A stretch of DNA of 64,000 bases from Leptidea sinapis (GCF_905404315.1 NC_066296.1:9486001-9550000); one strand, 5' to 3'. Counted from the stretch's first letter, positions 33,330 to 44,445 are shown. The notes: a model not told the origin generated them from the letters alone. Program-made: numbers and translations.

Positions 33330-33620
33330 GGGAGTGTTCCGAAGAGCCCATCCATCCCCACCATCTGGATGTTTGGCGTTTCTCCACAGTACGGTTTTTA
33401 AAGAGCTTTCTTCCACGTACTATCAAGCTGTGGTATGAGTTTCTTAGTGCGGTCTTTCCGGGACGATACGACATGGGTACCTTCAAAAAAAGCGCGTCCA
33501 CCTTCCTTAAAGGCAACGCTCTTGTTTTTCCTCTGGTGTTCCAAGAGAATGTGGGCGGCGGTGATCACTTAGCACCAGGTGACCCGTACAAACGAGCGGT
33601 TTGTTCTCCTGTTCCATAAA
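33330..33620 (+). mobile_element. Jockey-like LINE C-terminus and 3' UTR
   Basis: Begins GGGGAGTGTTCCGAAGAGC, then jumps over an internal deletion to H-P-H-H-L-D-V-W and the FLPRTIKLWYEFLSAVFP region, D-M-G-T-F-K-K-S-A-S-T-F-L-K, and the 3' untranslated GCGGTGATCACTTAGCACCA. The minus-strand frame is a shadow. Same subfamily as 58.8 kb. Confidence 0.75.
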
Positions 33621-34383
33621 AACAATAGCTTACCCACAATTTTACCAATTTCAAATTTACAAAACGTTTACGTATTTTGTTGGTGCGAAAATTGGACATC
33701 ATAGCTGATAAGATCAAATGATCTATTCGTTTATTAAATATTATGTAAATGTTAATTAATTCAAAATAACATTTAACTGTTTAAGGCGGAATACAACAAC
33801 AACTCAGTCGAACGGATCGTTTATTACTAAATCATTTATGAGTAATGAGTAATGAATGGCGACTAGCGAAGCGCTAGGGGCACCGGCCCGGATGCGGGAG
33901 GGGCGACAACATTCATACAATATATCAAACACTCATTAAATTCTTATAATATAATAGACTACTTATTAAGGTAGTAAGCATCCACTCTATTTTTAAGGCA
34001 GGAAAGTTATTCATGCATAATAGCTCTGCTCTACTTGTACAGAGATGAGATTTCAAAACTAGCAGAACCATTGTAATAGAATAAATGTATATTAAAATAT
34101 GAACAATTGTTGCCATTACAAAAGGAATAAATTTTACGAGTTTTGGCCGACTATAGCGTTCACGTCCAAGTACCAGATGGAGCTGAGGATCGCAATGTTA
34201 CACAATATGTATCTATGTACTTCATGCCCGTAGCTCGATCGTCTTATCCATGTTAATTTTTATCGTTGTAGGATGCAATGATTTTTTTTATAATAATAAT
34301 AATTCCTTTACTTAAGGCTCCAAGGCCTATAAAATAAATACCTTATAGTCTAACATACATATCATATATAACTTAAATCTACG
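33621..34383. other. Unassigned stretch
   Basis: Mostly AT-rich; 33845-33905 (GCGACTAGCGAAGCGCTAGG) is a short GC-rich patch of unknown origin. No gene. Confidence 0.35.
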
Positions 34384-34755
34384 TCACATTTTCGCGGCGA
34401 TGTGAGGCGCGGGTTCGGTAGCTTCCGGCGGTCGGCGACGTACGCGATACTTGCGGAACACGACCCCCTTCGGCCACAGCTTCACGACCAGGAAGGTCGA
34501 TATATGTTCTGTCGGGAAGCGAACAACAAAAGAGTTGAAGTCTACTGCGTGACGCGTCACCAACTTTTCGACCCCCAACCGAACCTTGTCTTCTCCACCA
34601 AGTACTGAACAATGTCGGAGGGTTTGGTGGTGCGGTGAAAGCGAGAGACGTAGATATACGTCACTGGGATTACGAGACGTAGGAGCTGGGTCTGTCCTAT
34701 CGGTGCTGTGCCACATTGGTTATGACTAGGAGGCCTCCTCTTCTTCCGCTCCACC
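34384..34755 (-). mobile_element. Retroelement ORF1-like fragment, frameshifted
   Basis: On the minus strand the first frame (from 34754) gives V-T-Y-I-Y-V-S-R-F-H-R-T-T and D-I-V-Q-Y-L-V-E-K; a frameshift leads into G-V-E-K-L-V-T-R-H-A-V-D-F-N-S-F-V-V and K-L-W-P-K-G-V-V-F-R-K-Y-R-V-R-R. The order Y-V-S-R ... T ... D-I-x-x-Y-L ... S-F-x-V ... W-P-x-G-V is what I recall from the C-terminal domain of ORF1/gag-like proteins of insect retroelements. It is GC-rich against AT-rich flanks. No RT is attached. Confidence 0.5.
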
Positions 34756-35514
34756 TTAATGAAGACATCCTTTTTTTACTCTTAATTATTTCTGAAACCT
34801 CAACTCATGATATGTCTTTAATTTTATTTGGTGTTGATATTTAATTTTGTTCATCAGAATTAATATTTCAGTATGCTACTTAATATTTTACTTACTACTA
34901 TTTTAATAGTATCGTATTTACTCACGCTTTCAATATCGAAGAAAAATTCCTTGGAGATTAAAGATTTTACAAATTCTGACCATTTGAAGCAGTTACTACG
35001 TTAATAAATTTACTATTTCTTATATAAAAAAACATTAACAGCATTTTTTCATTCCGATCACGTGGTGACGTTACCGACAATACCTCTAATCTGTAGCAAA
35101 CGTAGTGACGTCAGCAACTAGTAAATTATTGTATTTTAATATAATATAATTATTAACGTAATACATTGCACTATAGTAGCAGATTTCTGTACTCTTTTTT
35201 AAAGCTTTATTAATTTCGTATGGTAAAAATTTAATTGGTATCATTCCAATTGAACTTTCAGAAGGGTGACTAATACTCACAATAACATAATTCATAAGAC
35301 TACCATAAGGTCTTATCCACATAAAGCGAACACACGCTAGCGAAAGTTTCTCTTCTCTTTCAGTCGTTTTGTCACACTCATCTTTCTCGTTGGTTTTTCG
35401 CTTTCTTTTGCCGTCGTTCGTAATATATAGATCAAGCCTGATATAATTAATTTAAGAATTTGATACAATTGACCAATCATATTTTTTTATGGAGTAGAGG
35501 GTTTACGAGCGTAC
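34756..35514. other. AT-rich stretch, nothing recognised
   Basis: No supported feature. Confidence 0.4.
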
Positions 35515-35925
35515 TAAATGTTATACAGGTCACCTGATGTATCACCAGAGGAATCACAGTAGCATTGCCGGCCTTTAAAAAGTGTACGCGCTTTTTTTAA
35601 ATGTACCCATGTCGTATTCTCCCAAAAACACCGCACAAGGAAGCTCATTATGCAGCTGAAGAAAGTTCCTTGAAAACCACACTGTGGAGGAACTCCACGC
35701 ATCTAGGTAGTGGGGATGATATTGTGGCGTGTAGTGCAAAGCTGGAATTCGTGGCAGGAATCAGGTGAAACAGCTCTTCGGAACACTCCCCGTGATAAAT
35801 ACGGTAGAAGACACAATGAAGCGACGTCTCTACGCAATGTCAAGTGATCCAGCCGTTTACAGAGCACTGGGTCCCCGACAATTCGAGAAGCTCTGAGTTG
35901 CTCGCAATTAGAAAAAAACATAACC
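35515..35925 (-). mobile_element. Jockey-like LINE C-terminus and 3' UTR
   Basis: In reverse: E-L-L-R-A-S-R-I-V-G-D-P-V-L-C-K-R-L-D-H-L, LRRDVASLCLLPYL then frame changes, C-S-E-E-L-F-H-L-I-P-A-T-N-S-S, the V-W-F-S-R region, and T-F-K-K-A-R-T-L-F-K-G-R-Q. Ends in the CAGGTGACCTG part of the 3' untranslated region. Non-functional. Confidence 0.75.
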
Positions 35926-36436
35926 TTACATTCCCTTAACCTATTGAATACACATATTTAAACATCCGTCTGGAATTGCTTTAATAGTTTATTACGTTAC
36001 CAAGGTCAATATCGACCTAGACTCGTTGTTATATCAAGAAATCAACACTTGTAAGTAGAGCCTGTACGATGTGGAACACACTTCAATCGTCCATTGTTTA
36101 ACTTCATATCTTATTTCGTATAACAGGGTTTCTTCTCATAAATATCAGTAAAGATAAGTGAAGATAACCGGTAGCGATACTTGAAATTCACGGTCCCGTT
36201 GGGATTATCTGAACCGTTTTATCTGTGAAGCCTACATGTGAACTTTATTTACTTACCCGATTCAAATATAATTTAGTCTGTGATACGCAAAATTGTTATG
36301 ACACTATAAGAATATTGTTGCCAGACTCACCGTAGATTTTGGTGAATTATTTATTTATTTTTATATTAGAGGAGGATTAACGAACATACATTTGGGTATA
36401 TTTAAATAAATAAAATAAAAATATGATAGGATACTT
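35926..36436. other. AT-rich stretch, nothing recognised
   Basis: No supported feature. Confidence 0.35.
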
Positions 36437-36735
36437 TTAAATGTTTTATAAAAGAATGGCACAGTCGTAAATCTTTCTACTCAACAGCTGAATATCAAAG
36501 TGATCGGACAGCCTGGGACTAGATCATGATTATTATATAGCAATAGCAATGATAGCACAACATTATATATTTTATTAAAAATATCGAAAAAAAGGAATGC
36601 TGGGAGAGTTTCTTGCTCCGCTTCTTCGCTCTCAGAACGCCATTTGTTTCCAAAGCGGTAGTAGTGTCTAGTATATTAGAAATGACATCAAAAATAATTC
36701 TAAAGAAAATAAATGCCATTTATGCCTTTTTACAT
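36437..36735 (+). mobile_element. Family A LINE 3' end
   Basis: From AAATGTTTTATAAAAGAATG through CAGCTGAATATCAAAGTGAT and GCTCCGCTTCTTCGCTCTCA to AATGCCATTTATGCC. Carries the C-terminal coding block in degraded form. Confidence 0.75.
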
Positions 36736-36889
36736 CTGATGGTATCTCATCAAAGGCTCATTCTATTTTGTAACACCAGAAGAATCATTAGTATTTTGCT
36801 GACCATATAAAGCGTTGAATAGAAATTCATATGAATTAAATAAGGGAAAACCATTGAAGTACAATAAACAACAAGATTCACAAATTGTC

Positions 36890-37040
36890 TGAAGTAAAAC
36901 TCTGTCGACGCGTCTAGGTAGAGTCTAATTAGGTAGAGTTTACGTTCAGTTGTGTTTCGACCGCGCTTAGAATACGACACCACGCAATGACCAAGTGTTC
37001 AGTGAAAAATCGTCCTAATAACAGCATATCCAAACTTAAA
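36890..37040 (-). repeat. Dispersed repeat family N, copy 2
   Basis: Reverse complement of the blocks at 28.94-29.08 kb (TTCAGTGAAAAAT, GTTCAGTTGTGTTTCGACCG, GACGCGTCTAGG). Confidence 0.6.
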
Positions 37041-37044
37041 TTGG

Positions 37045-37258
37045 ATTATCATTACCATCATCATCAGTCGGAAGACGTCTACTGCTGACCAAGGCCTCCC
37101 CCAAAGATCTCCACGACGATCGGTCCTGCGCTGCCCTCATCCAACGTATTCCGTCGATCTTGACCAGATCGTCGGTCCATCTTGTGGGGTGTGCCTATCA
37201 ACACTGCCTCTTCCGGTACGTGGTTGCCATTTGAGGACTTTACCGCCCCAACAACTAA
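37045..37258 (-). mobile_element. RTE-like LINE ORF C-terminus, relic
   Basis: Reverse complement contains the R-R-x-G-R-x-P-T-R-W-T-D-D-L-V-K region and A-Q-D-R-S-S-W-R-S-L-G-E-A-L-V, followed by the ATCATCATCA edge. Same subfamily as 13.44 kb. Confidence 0.7.
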
Positions 37259-38287
37259 ATTTAGTGAACCGTTTTTCTAAGTAATAACATTTCAATTGCT
37301 AAAACGACGCCGAAAGAGACGGACGTCTCTTTCAGATATTTCACACCATAATGAATAAGCTTCTACTGGTCGTATATATGGGCGCAAAACGCCACCTACC
37401 GTCAATTGTTTGCAACTATTGATATTTATGTTTTAGTTTATCGTTGAAATGAATATATTATTATAGATATATCTGAAATATATAAGATTTAAATACAAAT
37501 AGCTATTTGTAAACATAACACTGTTATTTATTAAGGTCTAACTAATTTAATAGACACTGTTTTGACTATTTGATGTTTCATGTTTCATTTATTGTTAAAA
37601 TACTTAATTGAATGTGAAAATGTTCAAATTTATTTGTATTAGAATTATTATCGTTATTCTGTGTCCAACTTTATTATTTTATGCAATTAGTCTTTTTTTT
37701 AATTGTATTTCGAAACTTGCTTGCAGCGCCATCTTCTTATTTCGTAATGTTTGTTCAAATTAAATGAACAAACTATTATATAAATCATTTGAAGCTATAT
37801 AAATTCACTAAAACATTTATTGAGATGTATTTACGAATTATTTTACAATACCTAATTTTATTTGTGTTTTAAAAGAAGTTGTATCTACTCTGTTTCATCT
37901 ATTGTACGGAAGCTATAAAAGCGATTGTTTTATGTAAAGATGGTTCATATCTATACTAGCAGGTGTGCTTCAATAAACTGAGAAATTATTAGTGTTGTAT
38001 TTCTTCATGGTGAACCTTGGTCAAGGAAACCCTGGCGTAACGCCGACATATATAATAGGCATTGAACATTACTGCTACAGAATTAGGTGTTAATTTAAAT
38101 GAACTTTTTAATGTCAACTGTATAAGTTAATGTATATGTATATATAACGGCGCTCGAATATTTCTTGACGACCTTTTAATAGGCGATTGTGAGTCTTGTT
38201 GTTATTGTACGTCAATGATGAAAACACATTTTGTTTTAGAGACTAGTTCTTGTTACACAAACTATCTTGTTACCCTCTATGATATTA
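37259..38287. other. AT-rich stretch, nothing recognised
   Basis: Only a short perfect hairpin (37312-37333) stands out. No gene. Confidence 0.4.
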
Positions 38288-38465
38288 TTTATTTTTTTTA
38301 AATATCTTTTTTTTTTTCTCCTCATAAAGATCTTAAACCTAACACAGTACAGTAGTGTTACATTTTTAACAGCTGGTATTTTGTGAGGAGCTGGTGCCTG
38401 AAATGGTAAATTTTTCCATCGCTTGAAAACACAGTGTAGGTTTTTTATTATAAACACAATGTGGG
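38288..38465 (-). repeat. Dispersed repeat family I, copy 2
   Basis: Reverse complement of the 31.84-31.99 kb repeat, with TCTCCTCATAAAGATCTTAA and TTTTGTGAGGAGCTGGTG. Confidence 0.6.
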
Positions 38466-38904
38466 ATACAGGAAATACATATTATTATATAAAAATAAAT
38501 TGTTCAGTTCGATGGCCAAGTCAATCTATTTATTTAAAACATAAAATATTTTCAATATTGATATGGTCACTGTAAGATGTTGTTAGGTAAGATGATTACG
38601 TACTAACTTAAGATAGAAGGATCCTTAAGGACTAAATAAATGACTGACTTGTTATATGGATCTCACAACTTTTTACGGTAGAAGAACTGAGTTGCGAGAC
38701 TTGGTTATGTTAATAGTTATGTTTTTGATGGCATCTCATTTATTTTGAAAGATAATCCAAATTTATTCCTAACCGGTACCTTCTACTTCTAGAATTCCAC
38801 CAGCAGGATTTTCTTAAAGCCCACTGGGCTGTTTATCTGTTTTATGAGCTTTTCTTATTTTTGTAGGTATTCCTCCTCTATTTCTTTTCCGGTACTACTT
38901 ATTG
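38466..38904. other. AT-rich stretch, nothing recognised
   Basis: No supported feature. Confidence 0.35.
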
Positions 38905-40235
38905 AGCTTCAGTTACAGTTACGACGGCACGATGACTCGCTGGCCCATGACGTGAAAAAAAAAGCTGATCTCCTGGGCTCCTTCTTTGCGTCCTATTCCA
39001 CTCTGGATTACCAAAGTGCATATCCGGATATTCTGCGACGCGAGTGCATGCCGGAGGTAAAATTTCGGCATGCACTCCCTGCCTTAGGCGCTTTTTACAT
39101 TGGATCTCCATAAATCGTGCGGGCCCGATGGCGTAGTCCCGAAATTATGGAAGGCAGCTTTAGTGCACCCGATCCCTAAGAAAAGTGTACGCTCGGATCT
39201 ATCCAACTATTGCCCCATTGCCATTACCTCAATTTTCTTCAAAGTAATGGAGTTGATTATCAATCGCCAGCTCTTGGGATACCTAGAGGACCAAAAGCTG
39301 ATCAGCGACTGCCAGAATGGCAACCGTCAGGGTCGCTCAGCTGGTGATCTTCTTGCATACTTCACCCATAAATGGCGCAACTGGTTAAGCCGAAGGGAGA
39401 CGCGTTGACGATAAGTTTGGACATAGCGAAGGCCTTTGATCGGCATGTGGCATATAGCGCTTATAGTGAAACTGCAAATCGGTCACTAGCTTGTTGTTGA
39501 TCGACTCCTCCGACTTAAATCCCATAAACTCTGGTGTCCCGCAAGGCTGCGTGCTATCCCCTACACTGTTTCTTCTGCATATCAGAGATATGCTGCAAAT
39601 CAGCAGTATTTATTGCTATGCTGCAAATCAGCAGTATTTATTGCTATGCTGACGAAAGCAAAGGGTAAGCTTCCTTCACCAGCCGTGCCAACATATCCCG
39701 GAATAGCGTCGACGAGAACCGGAATTAACTTGAGTCTGAAATCGAGTCTATGCTTTGCAAAGTCTTGGAATGGGGCCGACGTAATTTGGTCCAGTTCAAC
39801 CCCAGGAAGACATACGTACGTTTCTTGGTTCACCGTTATAAAGTCTCCCTTTGTCGTATACCCTCAATTTGAGATCACTCCTCTGACTGCTACAGCCTGT
39901 ATCGGCATACTTGGCGTAGATATATTGAGCGACATTCAGTTCCGTGGTCACTTAAAAGAGAAGGCCAAACTGGCATCTAAGACCGGACATTTCATCAAAA
40001 TGCAAAACACCACCCGCGTCACGTCTGGCATTCCACAGTCATGCGTCATGGAAGAAATTTCATGCCTCGCACAGCCACTTTGTGGAATCAATTAACGGCT
40101 ACGGTTTTTTCGAACCGATACGACTTAGGGACCTTCGTGAAAAGAGACACCTGTTGTTGCGGATGTCCATCCAGTGGTTGCCTCATCACTCCTCATACCT
40201 TGAGCCTCTTGCGCGTTTGCCACCTCTATCCATAT
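38905..40235 (+). mobile_element. Jockey-like LINE, RT region to 3' end, degraded
   Basis: Blocks in order: D-D-S-L-A-H-D-V-K-K-K-A-D-L-L-G (38929), K-S-C-G-P-D-G-V-V (39105), LVHPIPKKSVRSDLSNYCPI (39160), Q-L-L-G-Y-L-E-D-Q-K-L-I-S-D, S-L-D-I-A-K-A-F-D-R (39415; the usual helper of the first catalytic Asp), and Y-A-D-E in place of the Y-A-D-D box (near 39640). After a deletion near 40000 the C-terminal M-P-R-T-A-T-L-W-N-Q-L and D-L-G-T-F stretch and the 3' untranslated region (40130-40235) follow. Many frameshifts, plus a 28-bp tandem duplication at 39590-39645. Confidence 0.8.
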
Positions 40236-41637
40236 AAAAAAGCCCATCAATTTCGCTATGTGGATTTCTCGGAGGTGATGTTAAAATTTTTCACAAATCA
40301 AGATGGTAAATACGTCTTAGTCTATTGTATCCACAAGTTGAGAATACCTGTGCCTTGATACTTCCAAAGCTGACATAAGTTAGACGTGACTCTCGAAAGT
40401 GCCACGAAAACTTGCAACACAAACACTAACTGAATATATAACTTTGTAATCTCATATTATGTAACATATAGTATCTAAAGAACTTGTTTTTTTTTTTAAT
40501 TTAATTTAATTTCAAAGCAAAATTTATGAACGATGCGAAATTTTTGTTTGTGAAAACTAAATATTTCAGGGAGCTTGCAACAATGTATAAGTGTGAACTC
40601 CAGTCAAACTAACTATGTTTTAAGCCTCGGTTATTTAATTTAATTTAAGTAAAATTTGTATAAATTGTTTTTCAAAAAAAAAATATATAATATAGTCTAG
40701 TCTAGTTATAATATAGTCTTTTCAAGGTATTCAATCAATACAAGTATTTCTGTACAAGTAGTTCTGAGTAAGCTCTTGTTCGTTTATCATGTAAATGAGA
40801 CAGCTAACTTCGATGTTCTGTCGTGGAACAGATAATAGACTAAGTTCTACTTTAAAGACATATTGTAAGTAATGATCTATTTACTGAGAAATAGAAGATA
40901 TAACTGAAAAACAACACACCATATTAAGTAATATGAACTTGGGAGTGATTTTTACAATGCAGTAAATACAGAACTCGATGTTTGAATAATATTTATCGAT
41001 GATATGAAATGCTCGTTTGAATAAGACCCAAGAATAAGCGCTGTTTTTGTGGTTTCCTTTTTAGTATTTTATTGTAATTTAATACTACAGATACGATTGG
41101 ATTATTTCAAAACAAAATACTTACAACCTAACATAGTTTTCGCAGCGCACTCTTTGAATAAGTGTATTTATAGATAAGGTTTTTTCTTTTCTAAATACAG
41201 CCTCATAGTGTTTTCTGATGCAACACAACTTTCTATAAGCTTATGGAATTTTTACGTGAAGTGGTGCAGTATTTTATAAAAAAAAAATCAATGTTTTCTC
41301 ATACAAATAAACAAATATAATGACTTAATATTAATTCTTATGTAGCGGTAAATATGCACGAAAAACTAATATTAAGTTTCTGAAACTTGAAGAACACAAT
41401 TGGACGTAGTTTCTGAAAAAAATCCGTTAATATCACGAATCACGTGACCAATTTTGTGTTCTTAACTCAATTTTGACATTATTGTGGTTTGGAAAGTTTT
41501 TCTGGAATTACGTCCAATTATTGATGTATAAACTCATCTCGTTAATGGCACTGCTTGGATTTGAATAGCAATATTGTGTTTGTTGTTAGAAGAAAAATAG
41601 AAATGTGAGAGATTTATTATTTATTTAGTAAACTTTA
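40236..41637. other. AT-rich stretch, nothing recognised
   Basis: Contains one isolated ATTTATGAACGATGCGAAAT at about 40523, the edge of family E, and otherwise nothing that I can support. Confidence 0.4.
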
Positions 41638-42206
41638 ACTGCCTTATTCATAATAAAAAGCTTATCGAAGGTATAAAGCTATATTAGTTAAAACGTGTTT
41701 TAAGTCTATCGAACGTTCGATAAAATTCCTTATTCATATTCGTTAGATAAATCTCGCATAACTAATACGTCTCTTTAGTACGCAATGTTGCCATTTCTTA
41801 CAAAAAAATATGATTTTAACTAATTTAATGAGGAACTGTCAATGGAAACAGACATCGTTTCAATGTCAATGGTTTGTCAGTTGTCAAAATTCGATGTCTT
41901 AATAATTTCAAACTTCAAAAATCAAAGTTTTGAAGTTTGTCGGTTGTCAATCTATGACGGATATCCAACAACTTTAAGCTATTTAACACATTATTTAACG
42001 AACAGCTGATCGATATCGGCCATGTTTTTTGCGTTCGAGTGCTTAAAATAGGTTTATAGAAGGTTCCTAGCTGCTATAATTCACGTCAGTTTTATCGAAG
42101 AGATAATGAGCGTTTTAGCTCTAATATGCGATTATGAATACCATTTTTAACAAGCGTATATTAGCGATGTTCTAAATCTCCGCTAAGTCATTATGAATAA
42201 GACAGT
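41638..42206. mobile_element. MITE with CTGYCTTATTCATAAT termini
   Basis: Inverted termini CTGCCTTATTCATAAT and ATTATGAATAAGACAG match in 15 of 16 places and are flanked by TAA on each side, the 3-bp target type of PIF/Harbinger elements. The interior of about 540 bp has no transposase, but contains repeated GTCAATG/TTGTCA motifs. A non-autonomous DNA transposon. Confidence 0.65.
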
Positions 42207-42283
42207 AATTATTTTACAATATTAGTGTTATAATAACACAAGTACAGACTTATACACATACAATTAAGTCTATGGTACCGGCT

Positions 42284-42594
42284 AAGGCCGTTCCCAATAT
42301 CCTATCTACAGATAGAGATAAATTACTACCTTCTACTGTCAGTAATTAGCTGTCAATAATGTGAAGCTGTCACAATATACCAAATAAGATATTCTTATCG
42401 CCTTATATTAGGACGCGTGAATTACAATTTCCGTACAAACTTCTATCGCTGGTAAGCTATACGTCGTCCCATTGACAGACAGCGTACGGATAAGGTGAGT
42501 TGCCGTCGATAAGTTTATTGGGACGGAAAAGTCAACGATAGTTACGATTTTTATCTCAAGTAAGAGACAGACCGAGTGTTGGGAACGGTCGTAA
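42284..42594. mobile_element. MITE with CCGTTCCCAA termini
   Basis: CCGTTCCCAATA at the left and TGTTGGGAACGG at the right are inverted repeats, with further complementarity (TAGATAGAG-type versus CTCTTAC-type) inside. TAA lies next to both ends, suggesting the same target preference as its neighbour 80 bp upstream. About 310 bp, non-coding. Confidence 0.55.
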
Positions 42595-42699
42595 GCCTAT
42601 TAATTTTTATTCAATGTTCACTTACATTCTGCTACTACAACTTTGTATTTTGATAAATTGTTAGATAAAAGAAAAACGATAATATTATCGTTTACAATA

Positions 42700-43125
42700 A
42701 GCTGAACCAGCAAACGTCGTATATCCATATAAAGTAAAAAAAAAGGATTTCAATAAGGAAAATTTTATGGGGTTTAAAAAATAGATGAAGACCGATTCTC
42801 AGTACGACAGTACTACAATCATTATATTCGATTGCTATCTTGCAACTCTATTGCGTATCTGTGGATGGAATAGAATATTATTAAATTCGCGATACATAGG
42901 TGATGATCGTAGACGGGTGAAAATTTGAAATTGTATGAATTTTTTAATGCTGAATCACAATTAAAAAAAATATTGTCAAAAAAAATATTTAGGGGTGGGT
43001 AATCCTTATTATTCTATACCTACCTGATATGCACACAAAATTTCATACAAATAGCCGTTTCGGAGGAGTTTGGTAACATATTTGTTACCAAACTCGGTAT
43101 TCCGAGAAACGAGAATTTTATATAA
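42700..43125 (+). mobile_element. Family F-like repeat, diverged
   Basis: Begins AGCTGAACCAGCAAACGTCG, close to the family F start, and includes ACACAAAATTTCATACAAAT and AGCCGTTTCGGAGGAGTTTG, typical of the family's later part. A perfect 13-bp hairpin is at 43066-43095. Confidence 0.45.
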
Positions 43126-43126
43126 G

Positions 43127-43258
43127 AGGCATTTATTTTTTCAAAATTGATTCCTTTAGAATTCTTTTTGATGTCATTACTAATATTCTAGATACTACTA
43201 CCGCTTCGGAAACATATGGCGCTTTGAGAGCGAAGAAGCGGCGCAAGAAACTCTCCTA
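43127..43258 (-). mobile_element. Family A LINE 3' end, short copy
   Basis: Only the last about 130 bp, read in reverse from AGGCATTTATTTTTTC to GCGGCGCAAGAAACTCTCC. Confidence 0.75.
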
Positions 43259-43474
43259 TGTAAGATATAAGTAAATAATTAACACCAAGTGAGCAAATAT
43301 GCTTTCAAAAAAATAATTATTTAAAAATCTGAAATATAATTATTTTTAATTGTATGTTTTTTTGCACTGTCCTTGACATCTCACCAAAATATAATAAAAC
43401 TCTTTTTCATACTTTTCATATAGATTTTGCTGACTTGTATGTATATAATATTGAATGTAATCGAAATATCTGTC

Positions 43475-43666
43475 ATCTATTAATACGGCTTTACTCACGT
43501 TTTTGTCGGTATCGGTACCGACTACTTCACTACTTCAGTTACATCAGTAAAAGGTGGGACGTTATCGCGAACCCACCACACTCACCCTGATGAAGGACCT
43601 CCGAATGGTCCGAAACTAGTCGGTATCGAAACCGACAAAAACGTGAGTAAAGCCGTATTAATAGAT
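43475..43666 (+). mobile_element. Inverted-repeat element containing a hammerhead-like motif
   Basis: Two 50-bp arms (43475-43524 and 43617-43666) are reverse complements with 2 mismatches. The 92-bp centre plus the start of the right arm contains the hammerhead-like sequence annotated separately. No open frame. It could be a MITE-like hairpin element or a rearranged pair of terminal repeats from a Penelope-like retroelement, a group reported to carry hammerheads. Confidence 0.7.
43580..43626 (+). ncRNA. Hammerhead-ribozyme-like motif, copy 2 (canonical core)
   Basis: CTGATGA at 43587-43593, helix II GGACC/GGTCC (43595-43599 with 43607-43611), GAA at 43612-43614, then the perfect palindrome ACTAGT (43615-43620) as helix III and C at 43621 as the predicted cleavage residue. 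Helix I is short: ACC 43584-43586 with GGT 43622-43624. All invariant core bases of the hammerhead fold are present. The loop-less palindromic helix III implies action as a dimer, as described for the short-stem-III type. Prediction only. Confidence 0.6.
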
Positions 43667-44445
43667 AATTGAAGACTCACGAAAGTTTTAAGAAATATCT
43701 GTCGTTTGCTTTAGACTTTTACTAAGCACACAAACATAGGAAATTAAATCTTGTCTTATTAAAAGCATGCTCTAGATAATTTATAAGAACGAAATTAGGC
43801 TAGAAATCGAAAATGGGATAAATGCTATATGTCACAGTAGAAACTGTGTATCTTTTCGAAAACTGTGTTAACACTTGTGTTTGTACAATAAATCTACTTC
43901 AATTCATCGTCTCTACATGATCAACAAATTAACATGATTAAGCTCTACATGGCCTTGAATTAAAATTTACAGAATTATCTACATTTAGCAACATGTAGTA
44001 CTGTATACTAACTATATGTATACTCGTATGTTTGACAAACTATACGTACGCTGCCTAACTTACTTTATTCAACATTGTATCAAACTTCTTGGAGTTTCAA
44101 AATGTAAAGTTTGTGTCGAGAGATGTATGTACGTTTTGTAACTTGTCAAATTTTGAAATAAGTTTCAGATGCTTTGTTACACGTAGCTATGTTCCATTTT
44201 CATGGATAAATATTATACCTTGTCGGGCCATAATCTGTTACAACTTACAATGAATTTATTTTTTACGACGTAAAGTAATCTTAACTCTGTGACTAGGTGT
44301 AGTATTTCAGGAAAGTCCAAGTATACTATACAAATTAAATTTGTGTACCAAAATCTTTGGAACGACGGACTTTGAATACTGCGGGACTCGAACCCGCGTA
44401 TCGTACCAAAACTTTGCCATACAAATATAATTTTTAACATTTTTT
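43667..44445. other. AT-rich stretch, nothing recognised
   Basis: A 20-bp T-arm-like piece (GCGGGACTCGAACCCGC) at 44380-44397 is probably a family E scrap. No gene. Confidence 0.35.

Noticed and set aside
34384..34612. Possible host gene exon because of high GC
   Set aside because: The peptide order fits a retroelement ORF1-like domain, and a frameshift interrupts it.
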